Shown here piece after piece: positions 28,787 through 37,266 of a stretch of 64,000 nt of DNA. Under the pieces are notes generated by a model, which had not been told where the DNA came from, ran no database searches, and was given only the letters and a program-made list of their open reading frames with translations. The first letter of the stretch is position 1, and every line of letters starts with the position of its first letter. The position numbers were made by a program, and so were the translations under genes. Origin of the DNA: SZUA-36 sp963753105 (GTDB lineage Bacteria > Pseudomonadota > Gammaproteobacteria > Xanthomonadales > SZUA-36); the NCBI GenBank assembly GCA_963753105.1, contig CAVWBD010000001.1, positions 806,001 through 870,000 on the forward strand. The letters run 5' to 3'.

Positions 28787-29368
28787 ATGGATGCCTCATC
28801 ACAAGACGTGGTCAGTGGCTATTTACAGCAACAGCTGCTGATTGCCATGCCCGCCATGGCAGACCCGAATTTTGAACGCAGCGTAACGCTGTTGTGCCAG
28901 CATAACGAGGAAGGGGCTATCGGGATCACCATCAACCGCCAGTCCGGTTTTACGCTCGGTGAACTGCTGTTCCAATTGAAGATTCCCTGTGATGATGAAC
29001 AGATATCGTCAATGGCCGTGCTGGAGGGTGGTCCCGTCAGTCCCGATCACGGCTTCGTATTACACACCCCGGTGGAGGGATTCAACTCCAGCGTCAAGAT
29101 CAATGACGACATCATGGTAACCACTTCGCGGGATATCGTGACAGCCATCGCTGCAGGGCAGGGTCCGGAGCAGTTCCTGGTAGCGCTGGGTTATGCGGGC
29201 TGGGGCGATGGCCAACTGGAATCGGAGATGCGCCAGAACGCCTGGTTGTCGGTGCCGGTGGACAAGGGCATCGTGTTCGACACCGCGCTGGATAGCCGCT
29301 GGGAGCAGGCCGTAGGTAAACTCGGTGTCAATATCAATGACCTGCACGGGGTTGGCGGGTATGCCTGA
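28787..29368 (+). CDS. yqgE: YqgE/AlgH family protein
   Basis: This 193-aa protein starts at ATG 28787 (MDASSQDVVSGYLQQQLLIA); an upstream extension runs through the palindrome and is not conserved-looking. It has the family segments AMPAMADPNFERSVTLLCQH, VLEGGPVSPDHGFVLH and LGYAGWGDGQLESE. The cytoplasmic family is usually encoded just before ruvX; its biochemical role is not settled. The gene overlaps ruvX by 8 bases. Confidence 0.9.
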   Translation: MDASSQDVVSGYLQQQLLIAMPAMADPNFERSVTLLCQHNEEGAIGITINRQSGFTLGELLFQLKIPCDDEQISSMAVLEGGPVSPDHGFVLHTPVEGFNSSVKINDDIMVTTSRDIVTAIAAGQGPEQFLVALGYAGWGDGQLESEMRQNAWLSVPVDKGIVFDTALDSRWEQAVGKLGVNINDLHGVGGYA

Positions 29369-29813
29369 TGAAGAGGGGCGGCTGACAGGCACCTTGCTGG
29401 CATTTGATTTTGGTCACCGGCGAATCGGTGTGGCCGTCGGCCAGACGTTAACGGGTTCAGCCAATGCCCTTGCCGTGGTTTCCGCCTCCGGCCAGCCGGA
29501 CTGGCAGACCATCACCACTATTGTCAAAGAATGGAACCCCGTGGCGCTCATCGTGGGTTTGCCGCTGGCTGCTGACGGTGGTGAAACCGACATGTCGAAG
29601 GATGCCCGTGGTTTCGGGGCCGCACTCGCGGATCGATTTGATATCCCGGTGCTGTATGAGGACGAGCGCCTGACGTCTTTCAGCGCTGATGAGCGGTTTT
29701 CGGCAGCCCGGGCGCAAGGCGGCATGCGCAGAAAAGATGCCGCCATGAAGGATGCCATGGCGGCCCAGATCATCCTGGAGAACTGGCTACAATCACACGG
29801 CAGCGATGCCTGA
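29361..29813 (+). CDS. ruvX: Pre-16S rRNA processing nuclease RuvX/YqgF
   Basis: This 150-aa protein starts at ATG 29361 and has the RNase H-like motifs AFDFGHRRIGVAVGQ, LIVGLPLAADGG and YEDERLTS. The acidic residues in FDFG, ED and the C-terminal KDAMAAQIILENWL are the catalytic set. YqgF matures the 5' end of 16S rRNA. It is coupled to yqgE by overlap and is the last gene of the gshB-tonB-yqgE-ruvX run. The frame is intact. Confidence 0.92.
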   Translation: MPDEEGRLTGTLLAFDFGHRRIGVAVGQTLTGSANALAVVSASGQPDWQTITTIVKEWNPVALIVGLPLAADGGETDMSKDARGFGAALADRFDIPVLYEDERLTSFSADERFSAARAQGGMRRKDAAMKDAMAAQIILENWLQSHGSDA

Positions 29814-29865
29814 GCCACTGTCCCTTCATTGCCACTGAAATATTTCAGTACGCCGCAGAAAAGCC

Positions 29866-29915
29866 ACACAAATAAAAACCGCCCCGCGCCGAAAGAGGGC
29901 TAACAGCGGGGGCGG
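29866..29915 (-). terminator. Probable intrinsic terminator for the LytTR regulator transcript
   Basis: CCGCCCCGC (29879-29887) pairs with GCGGGGGCGG (29906-29915) with one bulged base. On the minus strand the stem is followed by GGTTTTTATTT. It lies between converging ruvX and lytTR genes and best fits termination of minus-strand transcription, about 270 bases past the regulator stop. That distance is long, leaving room for a 3' UTR or small RNA. Confidence 0.55.
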
Positions 29916-29918
29916 CGG

Positions 29919-29978
29919 AAGTAAAACCGGGCGCGTCGGTCAGACGATGATCAGGGAGAAAATGTCCCGGTTTTACTT
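29919..29978. repeat. 13-bp inverted repeat between ruvX and the LytTR gene
   Basis: AAGTAAAACCGGG (29919-29931) and CCCGGTTTTACTT (29966-29978) are perfectly complementary around a 34-base loop. Together with the neighbouring terminator stem this gives two adjacent helices. No gene was seen in the 369-base gap from 29814 to 30182 on either strand. Beyond 29979 the gap shows nothing else distinctive. Confidence 0.5.
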
Positions 29979-30182
29979 ATTCGACAATTTGATCCTGGTT
30001 GCTTCAATACCTTTGACGCACCAGGTTGCCAATGCGTTACAGGAATATTAGCGGGATGTCATCGTCGCGGGTATTCTGGGTGCGCGGCGCTGAAGATGGT
30101 TGTGCCCAAAGTCATGGTCTGCGGTGAATGGTTCTGTTCCATCGTCGAAACGAGAATGGATGCAGGAGCGATCCCCTAACCC

Positions 30183-31058
30183 TTACTTGAACAGCTTAAG
30201 CTTGTCCTTGTAGGTCCTGGACAACTTGACCCGGTGACCGGATGCAAGGGTCAGGAAATACTCACCGTTGATATGTGATTCCATTTCCCTGACCTGGCTG
30301 ATATTGACAATGGTCGAACGGTGAATACGTTGCAGGATGCTGCCATCCAGTTCTTTTTCCAGGTCCTTCATGGTTCTGCGCATGATGTAGGTGACACCCT
30401 GGGCCTGGATGCACATGTAGTCGCCGGCCGCGTCTATCCACTCGATATCGTCCTGGTTGACCCAGGTCGTTTTACCACCGTCACGGATGGCCAGACGCGC
30501 GGGCTCCTTGTGTACGAGGCCCTGTACGTCTTTCTCACCCAGTTCCTCGAAACTACTGATGGTCTCACCGCTGATGTTGCTGACCAGTTCCAGTAACAAA
30601 CGCTTCTGTTTCAGGGCGCGCTTCTGGCTGAGGTTTTTACGGGCCTTGTCGAGCACCTGGTTCAGGCGCTCCTCGTCGATGGGTTTTAAAATGTAATCGA
30701 GCGCGTTGACCTCGAAGGCGCGCACCGCGTATTCATCGTAGGCGGTCAGGAACAGGATGAGTGGCATGGTCTCTGCATCGAGCTGCTGGACCACTTCGAA
30801 ACCACTGATACCCGGCATCTGTATATCCAGGAAAACCAGGTCGGGTTTTTTCTCCGTGATCAGCTTAAGAGCTTCGCGGCCATTGCGGGCTTCACCCACG
30901 ATCTCGATATCCGCTATGGCCTTCAGGCGGTGGGTCAGACCACGCCGTGCCAGGGACTCGTCATCCACTATTAAAGTCTTCAGCGATTGTTTTTTGCTCG
31001 TGGCCAAATCTTCGTTTGTTCCGTGATCAAGAGTATTGCCGGATGCACAGCTTATCAT
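30183..31058 (-). CDS. LytTR-family response regulator (AlgR-like)
   Basis: This protein of about 291 aa starts at ATG 31058; a TTG further out (31112) lies inside the neighbouring comM fragment and is less likely. The receiver domain has LIVDDESLARRG and LVFLDIQMPGISGFE, with DYILKPIDEERL. The C-terminal LytTR DNA-binding domain has EWIDAAGDYMCIQ and IHRSTIVNISQVREME. AlgR-type proteins control pili, alginate or virulence genes in relatives. No histidine kinase gene is adjacent, so the partner is unknown. The upstream end abuts the comM fragment, which in an ancestral order would have been its intact upstream neighbour. Confidence 0.86.
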   Translation of the reverse strand: MISCASGNTLDHGTNEDLATSKKQSLKTLIVDDESLARRGLTHRLKAIADIEIVGEARNGREALKLITEKKPDLVFLDIQMPGISGFEVVQQLDAETMPLILFLTAYDEYAVRAFEVNALDYILKPIDEERLNQVLDKARKNLSQKRALKQKRLLLELVSNISGETISSFEELGEKDVQGLVHKEPARLAIRDGGKTTWVNQDDIEWIDAAGDYMCIQAQGVTYIMRRTMKDLEKELDGSILQRIHRSTIVNISQVREMESHINGEYFLTLASGHRVKLSRTYKDKLKLFK

Positions 31059-31108
31059 TCTTTCCGGTGATGGCAATCCATCCGTGACCGGTCGCGCCAG
31101 TTTTTGCT

Positions 31109-31591
31109 TCAAACGCCCAAAATTGAAGTACTGATCCTGCGCAAGGCAATGGCTTCTGCGATGTGGTCAGAACTGATGTCGGCGATGCATTCCAGGTCGG
31201 CAATGGTGCGCGCCACCTTCAGGCAACGGTGGCAGGCGCGTGGTGAAAGGTAGAGTTGTTTGGCGGCGTCTTCGAGCAATTGCAATGTCGCGCCCCCGAT
31301 GTGGCAGTAGCGTGCAAGCTCGTCATTACCTAGCAGGGCGTTGGCTTTGCCGGCGCGCTCGTACTGCAGGTTCCTGGCCGCGATCACGCGCTGACGGACC
31401 TCGGCTGAAGTCTCTGTGCCCTCGTGCGGCGTGGTCAGGATCGAGGTTTTGGGACGCAGCACTTCGACCTGTATGTCGATTCGATCAAGCAGTGGCCCGG
31501 AGACCCGGTTGCGGTAGCGCTGGATCTGTTCCGCGCTGCAACAGCATCTGCCACTGTCGTCGCCCGAGAGGCCACAGGGACAGGGGTTCAT
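31109..31591 (-). pseudogene. comM: Stranded 3' fragment of comM
   Basis: The 161 codons from MNPCPCGLSGDDSGRCCCSA to RRISTSILGV are the C-terminal third of ComM, with no ATPase domain in front. From 31191 to 31591 it matches the full comM at 35175-35575 with only two base differences (31340, 31553). The last 27 codons differ from the full copy in many positions while staying homologous. An open frame continues to 31663, but the extra residues are antisense to the XRE gene and unlike ComM. It is a remnant of a duplication or integration event and is unlikely to work alone. Confidence 0.85.
31191..31591. repeat. Direct repeat of comM 3' region, copy 1 (401 bp)
   Basis: It matches 35175-35575 in direct orientation with two substitutions and a constant offset of 3984. 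Its right end (the codon for the M of MNPCPCG) is the sharp left border of the AT-richer island. Its other end passes into a homologous but diverged comM 3' end. Confidence 0.95.
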
Positions 31592-31598
31592 TGCCTTT

Positions 31599-32093
31599 TT
31601 GCCATTTGCGCGAGTTTCGCTTAAGGCCTTGATTCCGAAGGAATATGATTTTGAGCCGATCACCTTAGGTGATCACATTAGAAAAAAGAGACTGCAATTA
31701 GGGCTTTTTCAGCGAGAGATAGCGAAGCAGCTTGGAGTCACACCCTGGACCGTTATGAACTGGGAAAAGGGGCGCACAGAGCCACCAGCTTCCTCTGTAC
31801 CAGCAGTTTTGGGGTTTCTTGGGTACGACCCTTATCCCGCGCCGAAAACTGTATCAGAGCACCTCTCGGCGAAACGTAGGGCATTGGGATGGTCGATCAG
31901 GGAGACTGCAGAATATGTCGGTGTTGATCCGGGAACATGGGGTAGATGGGAAAGTGGCCACACTATCCTGTATCGCCAACACCGGGCGATAGCGGCCAGG
32001 TTTCTTGGCTTATCCGTCAAGGTTTTTTACGAAGTAATGAAAGTGCGTTGGGGCCAATCTCACAAGGGAACGCAAACCGAAAAACTCGGTTGA
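31599..32093 (+). CDS. XRE-family regulator with two HTH segments
   Basis: This protein of up to 164 aa has two helix-turn-helix units: LGDHIRKKRLQLGLFQREIA with QLGVTPWTVMNWEKG, and LSAKRRALGWSIRETAEYVG with VDPGTWGRWESG. The repeat GFLGYDPYPAP between them is typical of a family often found in mobile or variable regions. The start may be TTG 31599 or TTG 31629; no ATG is available in frame before the first HTH. It lies immediately inside the island border, oriented toward the protease gene. It may regulate the island's own genes, which is inference. Confidence 0.72.
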   Translation: MPFARVSLKALIPKEYDFEPITLGDHIRKKRLQLGLFQREIAKQLGVTPWTVMNWEKGRTEPPASSVPAVLGFLGYDPYPAPKTVSEHLSAKRRALGWSIRETAEYVGVDPGTWGRWESGHTILYRQHRAIAARFLGLSVKVFYEVMKVRWGQSHKGTQTEKLG

Positions 32094-32379
32094 AGCGGGT
32101 CAGCTTCTGGGGGAAAGTCGAGTCAATTACTCAATAATCCTTCCACGTTCAATGGTATTTTCGCCAAAACGAATACCCTGCCGGTTGAACCGAATTGACG
32201 AAAGATTTTGCTGGTGAGAATTTGCTCTTGTCGGGGCTCGCGCTCTGATGAGTCTTCGAAGAAGTGCAAGTGGAGCGGCTGCTGAGAGACAAGGTGGATT
32301 TCTTCCACTTAAGAGGTAACTGCTGGTAATCAGCGGTTGTTCTATTTCCGATCACAAACGTTGAGAAGGGAGTAAGGCA

Positions 32380-34047
32380 ATGAAACACCGTAATCCTATT
32401 GTGTTTATGATTTGGTTTTTGATGTCTTTTTACGGGCAGGGTGTTGCGCAGGTATCGGAAGGACAATTTTTGGCACTGGAGTCTCCCAGTACAGGAATCA
32501 TGACTTTGTCTGCCTCGGAATTAAGCCGAGGAATAGTGAGCAGGAACAAAGTGATTGTTGATGTGCAAGCATTAATAGACGGAAGCATGATTCAGCCATT
32601 TACCGACTCGAAGAAGGTACTGGCCCAACCAGACGCAGGTGAAGTTTTTCTGATGCAACTACCTGGTGGTGCTGTTGTGACACTGGTTACCACGAGGTTG
32701 CATTCCTATGTGAAGGGAATCGAAACATATTCAGGGCGGGTCAAAGATATCGAATCAGGCTTTTTCACTCTTTCTATTGAAAATGACAAGGTTTTCGGCC
32801 AAGTCAATATTGAATATATGTCATATGACATACGTTACGATAAGGCGTCACGGTCACATGTGCTTACTGAGATAGATCAGGCAAGAATGCCGCACCACGC
32901 ACCTGAGCCATTGGGTGGTGGATTGGCTTATAAAGAAGCACTTCAGTCCTTAATTGTTCCGATTCCAATGTTAAGCGGTTCTGCGATTGGAACCGTCAGG
33001 GTGCTCATTCTGTATGGTTCTGATGTATCCAATCCCAGCACACTGGCATCAAATATCATTTCAAAAATGAATGATACGTTCTTTGATGACAAGATGGATC
33101 CAGATCTACATGTTACGCTAGCTGATTTACGTAATCTTAATGATGATCTTGATGGAGTCTGTAAAGAAGACATCCTTTATGACATGTATTACGAGGATGC
33201 ACCATTCGCAAACATTGCAACATGGATAGATGATGAGGATGCCGACATCGTTTTAACAATCGCGACAACAGACACCAGCTTAACCACCTGCCAGTTAACC
33301 GGCACTCTCGGCGGGATTGGCGGAATAGCATTCATGATGAATCCTGATTATCCCTATGCAGTGACAATGGATACTTATGCTATTGGGGATTTGACCGCAG
33401 TACATGAAGTTGGGCATGTCTTAGGTGGTGGCCACCCTACTACCACCGTTAGTGAGTTGTATGGGTATTCCAATGATATTGAGCCCTATTCTCGTGGTTA
33501 CATTACTGGCGATGGGGACTGGCAAACAGTCATGGGCGCATATGATGACGATGACTGTGACTTGCCTATGACATTTCCAATCACTAGTTGCGTCAGGCTT
33601 CCACTATGGTCAGACCCGACGAAAAGCTATGACAGCGAGACTAGGGGTGTGACCTACACGTCCGACACCCAAGTACCTTATTCGGCAGACATGGCGTCCG
33701 CACTGGAAATCCAGATGCCAATAGTCGCGGCTTGGCAATCCTACCCCGATTCCGCACCGTCAACACCCAGTAATTTCAACGTGAATAGCCGTCACTGTTA
33801 CGGTAGCACAGGGGCTAGCTGGGATTCAGTGGCCACGGCTGAAAACTATCAATTATTGATGTCCATTTTCAGTGACTTCCGCGATAGTGATCGCGAGGTC
33901 ATATATTTTGGACCCAATACACAGAAAAATATCATGCTCCCCTACGGTTTTTTGACATATTACTTCAAGGTCAGAGCGTGTAACGGTAGTGGGTGCAGTA
34001 ACTGGAGTGCATACGATACAGCAACGTACTATTTCGGTTGCCTGTAA
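32380..34047 (+). CDS. Secreted metzincin-type zinc metalloprotease with FN3-like C-terminus
   Basis: This 555-aa protein has a signal peptide (about residues 1-24, ending GVAQ). A prodomain-like region follows, then a catalytic domain with TAVHEVGHVLGGGHP near residue 345, the HExxHxxGxxH zinc signature, and AYDDDDCDLPMT and VTYTSDTQVPYSADMAS after it. The C-terminal 95 residues (SAPSTPSNFNVNS, FKVRACNGSGCSNWSAY) resemble a fibronectin type III domain. Composition is AT-richer than the flanks, which fits recent transfer. It probably degrades extracellular protein; no matching inhibitor or immunity gene is obvious. 286 bases upstream hold no recognised gene. Confidence 0.82.
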   Translation: MKHRNPIVFMIWFLMSFYGQGVAQVSEGQFLALESPSTGIMTLSASELSRGIVSRNKVIVDVQALIDGSMIQPFTDSKKVLAQPDAGEVFLMQLPGGAVVTLVTTRLHSYVKGIETYSGRVKDIESGFFTLSIENDKVFGQVNIEYMSYDIRYDKASRSHVLTEIDQARMPHHAPEPLGGGLAYKEALQSLIVPIPMLSGSAIGTVRVLILYGSDVSNPSTLASNIISKMNDTFFDDKMDPDLHVTLADLRNLNDDLDGVCKEDILYDMYYEDAPFANIATWIDDEDADIVLTIATTDTSLTTCQLTGTLGGIGGIAFMMNPDYPYAVTMDTYAIGDLTAVHEVGHVLGGGHPTTTVSELYGYSNDIEPYSRGYITGDGDWQTVMGAYDDDDCDLPMTFPITSCVRLPLWSDPTKSYDSETRGVTYTSDTQVPYSADMASALEIQMPIVAAWQSYPDSAPSTPSNFNVNSRHCYGSTGASWDSVATAENYQLLMSIFSDFRDSDREVIYFGPNTQKNIMLPYGFLTYYFKVRACNGSGCSNWSAYDTATYYFGCL

Positions 34048-34117
34048 ATAACACGTAAGCTCAGACCTAGGTTGGCGGTTAACGCTGACTTACGTTCTAC
34101 TGCCAGGGGGCAGATGC

Positions 34118-35020
34118 ATGATTAAAACGATACTGACAACCATTGTGCTGCTGGCCATGCCGGCAGCACATCTTTTTGCCCAGGAAGGTCCTTACGTGCC
34201 GTGTGTGGGATGCGAGGACTTCATCTATGCGCCCTTTCCGGAGCCGGGTCATTGGTATAACCCGGATCAATCTGGAAGTGGATTCATCTTGGAATTTCAA
34301 AACGGAAGAATGACGGGGTATTACTTTGGCTACGACGCTGAAGGTGAGCCAGAGTGGTATCTTTTGAACAAACTTCTGACCAGAAGTGAAACACCTGGCG
34401 TGATGTGGGAAGCGGAGGTCATGCCGAAACGTTATTCGGGGGGTAACTGTCTAGGCTGTCCTTATCAGCCCAATGACGGTTTTGTCCGGCTCGACCCGAT
34501 CAAGATTGAATTTCTGCAAAGGGCTTATGCGCGTGTGACCTACCCTGATGAATCCATCCAGTACATGGTGCCGATCATGTATGGTGATGAGGGTGATGCA
34601 TTCTTTGCCGAGCAAACGCCTTATGTTTTTCCAAGAATAGCTTTTAACCCGTATGCTAGTTTATGGACTTTGGTTTTTAGAGGATATAGCGAGGAAGAGC
34701 ATGCACCTTGGAAGTGGTTCTCAGAGGTGTTCATGATTGAAGAAGGTAAAGTACCCGAAAGTGGACCAGATGAAGGCAAGCTCCGATACGGGGTATGGCA
34801 ACCAGCCCCCCCCCCAGAAGGGGCAGCGCCATTCGGAGAGATTATTTGTAATCTTGGTGGGGCAATGGGTGAGCCCGTTTGTACATTAATTGCTGGTGGC
34901 TTGAATCCTGTGGACAAGCCTGAATTTCGAATTCCAATAGGTAACTTCACAGACTCGCGTTTTTTCGGGGAAACAGAAGACGGGGATACAGTTCAAGGTT
35001 TTCGGTTGCAATACGATTAG
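34118..35020 (+). CDS. Secreted protein of unknown function
   Basis: This 300-aa protein has a signal peptide (MIKTILTTIVLLAMPAAHLFA) and then GHWYNPDQSGSGFILEFQNG and YFGYDAEGEPEWYLL. Such W-Y-x-P-x-x-S-G-x-G and D-x-x-G-x-P-x-W-Y repeats occur in secreted proteins of many environmental gammaproteobacteria, sometimes next to proteases; no function is established. Two cysteine pairs (CVGC, CLGC) may form disulfides or bind metal. It follows the protease by 70 bases on the same strand, so cotranscription is likely. A run of nine C lies at about 34807-34815 within the frame and remains uncertain. Confidence 0.65.
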   Translation: MIKTILTTIVLLAMPAAHLFAQEGPYVPCVGCEDFIYAPFPEPGHWYNPDQSGSGFILEFQNGRMTGYYFGYDAEGEPEWYLLNKLLTRSETPGVMWEAEVMPKRYSGGNCLGCPYQPNDGFVRLDPIKIEFLQRAYARVTYPDESIQYMVPIMYGDEGDAFFAEQTPYVFPRIAFNPYASLWTLVFRGYSEEEHAPWKWFSEVFMIEEGKVPESGPDEGKLRYGVWQPAPPPEGAAPFGEIICNLGGAMGEPVCTLIAGGLNPVDKPEFRIPIGNFTDSRFFGETEDGDTVQGFRLQYD

Positions 35021-35092
35021 TCTTGGAGAAAAAATGCACTTTTGAACACCTCGCAAAAGGGTACTGGCTGCAAAGATTCCTAAATACTTGTT

Positions 35093-36606
35093 TCAAACAA
35101 CCAGAATCGAGGGCGGAATCCGCCGCATGGTGATGGCCTCGGCCAGATGAGCGGAGGTAATATCCGGGGCATGATCCAGGTCGGCAATGGTGCGCGCCAC
35201 CTTCAGGCAACGGTGGCAGGCGCGTGGTGAAAGGTAGAGTTGTTTGGCGGCGTCTTCGAGCAATTGCAATGTCGCGCCCCCGATGTGGCAGTAGCGTGCA
35301 AGCTCGTCATTACCTAGCAGGGCATTGGCTTTGCCGGCGCGCTCGTACTGCAGGTTCCTGGCCGCGATCACGCGCTGACGGACCTCGGCTGAAGTCTCTG
35401 TGCCCTCGTGCGGCGTGGTCAGGATCGAGGTTTTGGGACGCAGCACTTCGACCTGTATGTCGATTCGATCAAGCAGTGGCCCGGAGACCCGGTTGCGGTA
35501 GCGCTGGATCTGTTCCGCGCTGCAACAGCATCTGCCGCTGTCGTCGCCCGAGAGGCCACAGGGACAGGGGTTCATGGCGGCCACCAGTTGAAAGCGGGCC
35601 GGGAAGGTGGATTGCATGGCGGCCCGGGAGATGACGATACGGCCGGATTCGAGCGGTTCACGCAAAATTTCCAGCGTGTGGCGGCCAAACTCGGGGAGTT
35701 CATCGAGGAACAATACCCCGTTGTGCGCCAGCGAGATTTCGCCGGGCTTTGGGCGCGACCCACCGCCGGCCAGGGCTGCGGAGGTGCATGAGTGATGCGG
35801 TGACCTGAATGGCCGCATACCCCAGTGCGCCAGGTTAAAGCCAGAACGGCTGACGGAGGTTACCGCGGCGGACTCCAGCGCCTCTTGCTCGCTCATCGGC
35901 GGCAATATCCCCGGTAGCCTGGAAGCTAAGCAGGGTTTTGCCGGTGCCGGGCGGACCGGCGAGCAGCAGGTGATGACTGCCTGCAGCGGCGATTTCCAGC
36001 GCCCGTTTTGGGCCGGGCAGGCCAATGACATCCGCCAGATCGGGCTGGCGTTCAGCCTGGCATTCCGGCACGGCCGCGCAGCGGTCCAGTTCCTGCCTGC
36101 CACACAACCAGCCGGCAATCGCCAGCAGCGAGTTGCCGCAGTAGGTGGCCCCGTCCCTGACCAGGCCGGCTTCGGCGGCATTGTCCATTGGGACGATCAG
36201 TGTGCGTCCCTGATCGCGCGACTGGATGGCGGCGGGTAACACGCCCCGCACCGAACGCAGCTCACCATTGAGTGACAACTCACCGAGAAATTCGCAGTTC
36301 TCAAGCGTGACGGCAGGCACCTGTTTTGATGCCGCGAGTATACCCAGCGCGATCGGCAGGTCGAGGCCGCCGCCCTCCTTGGGCAGGTCGGCCGGCGCCA
36401 GTGAAATAGTGATACGGCTCTGCGGCCACTTGAAGCCGGAATTGATCAGGGCCGCGCGTACGCGGTCTTTTGATTCGCGCACCGCGGTTTCCGGCAAGCC
36501 GACCAGGTGCATGGATGGCAAACCGCCTGACAGGTGAACCTCCACGGCTTATCAGCGGTGCCTCCACGCCCGTGCAGCCACGACTGTGTACCAGTGACAA
36601 ACCCAA
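35093..36606 (-). CDS. comM: ComM/YifB family AAA+ protein, with two frameshifts
   Basis: The frame from TTG 36606 begins GLSLVHSRGCTGVEAPLIS. After a break near 36548 it continues VEVHLSGGLPSMHLVGLPET, SRITISLAPADLPKEGGGLD and the Walker A LLLAGPPGTGKTLL. A break near 35925 leads to MSEQEALESAAVTSVS, GEISLAHNGVLFLDELPEF (Walker B) and the Mg-chelatase C-terminal domain ending RRIPPSILVV at 35093. ComM is a hexameric helicase that promotes branch migration during natural transformation. The last 401 bases of its conserved part are duplicated at 31191-31591. The gene is divergent from glnK. Confidence 0.87.
35175..35575. repeat. Direct repeat of comM 3' region, copy 2 (401 bp)
   Basis: This copy is embedded in the full-length comM and matches copy 1 (31191-31591) with two substitutions. 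Between the two copies lie the XRE regulator, metalloprotease and secreted-protein genes. Confidence 0.95.
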
Positions 36607-36829
36607 TATTCACCCCCTGGGCAGACATCGGCTGAGTGCGTGCAATGCTTTCATGCCATGATTTTGCAGTGCGAGCTGGGCGCTCTGCGCTGTGGTGGTC
36701 TTCCCGGTCTCGTGTAGAATGCCCAGTCGGCCGGTGTTAACGGTCCGTATTCACTCGCTTCATCTGTTTGAGGCCTGGTTGCTCAACCAAGTGCGTCATT
36801 GGCATGGTCACAGGCAAAACAGAATTGAA

Positions 36830-36860
36830 TTGATAACAGGTAGCGCTTGCAGCATATAAT
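36830..36860 (+). promoter_or_regulatory. Possible sigma70 promoter of glnK
   Basis: A perfect TATAAT at 36855-36860 is preceded by TTGATA at 36830-36835 with a 19-base spacer, longer than ideal. A TGGCAT...GGCA arrangement near 36800-36815 loosely resembles a sigma54 promoter but the GG-to-GC spacing is one base too long. The rest of the gap 36607-36906 shows nothing else. Confidence 0.35.
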
Positions 36861-36906
36861 CAGTGCATTGATCAGATTCCATGCAGAGCAAGTGGGGGTT
36901 TTCACC

Positions 36907-37246
36907 ATGAAAATGATTATTGCAATCATCAAGCCATTCAAACTCGATGACGTGCGCGACGCGCTCGGTGAAGCCGGCGTGCAGGGTATGACGGTGACCG
37001 AGGTCCGGGGGTTCGGGCGTCAGAAGGGTCACACCGAGTTGTACCGGGGCGCGGAATACGTGGTCGACTTTTTACCCAAGTTGCGTCTGGAGATTGCGGT
37101 GCCTGATCAGCGCGTGGAAGCGGTCGTCGAGGCCATCGCTGGACTCTGCGGCATCAGGCCGTATCGGTGACGGCAAGATTTTTGTGCAACCACTGGAATC
37201 CGCAATGCGGATCAGGACAGGCGAGGAGGGTGACGATGCCCTGTAA
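36907..37246 (+). CDS. glnK: PII nitrogen regulatory protein, frameshifted
   Basis: The start at ATG 36907 reads MKMIIAIIKPFKLDDVRDAL, then the T-loop VRGFGRQKGHTELYRGAEY. After a one-base insertion near 37147 the frame continues GRIGDGKIFVQPLESAMRIR and TGEEGDDAL to TAA 37244-37246, giving 112 aa, the exact PII length. The uridylylated tyrosine in ELYRGAEY is present. PII proteins sense ATP, ADP and 2-oxoglutarate and control ammonium transport and glutamine synthetase. No amtB follows, so glnB is also possible; the comM neighbourhood suits glnK. Confidence 0.87.
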
Positions 37247-37266
37247 GAAAATAAAGGGAAAAACAG

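Noticed and set aside
31059..31112. Longer start of the LytTR regulator (TTG 31112)
   Set aside because: It overlaps the comM fragment, adds no conserved residues, and an ATG at 31058 is available.
31591..31663. Extension of the comM fragment into MIGSKSYSFGIKALSETRAN
   Set aside because: These residues are the antisense of the XRE gene start and do not resemble ComM.
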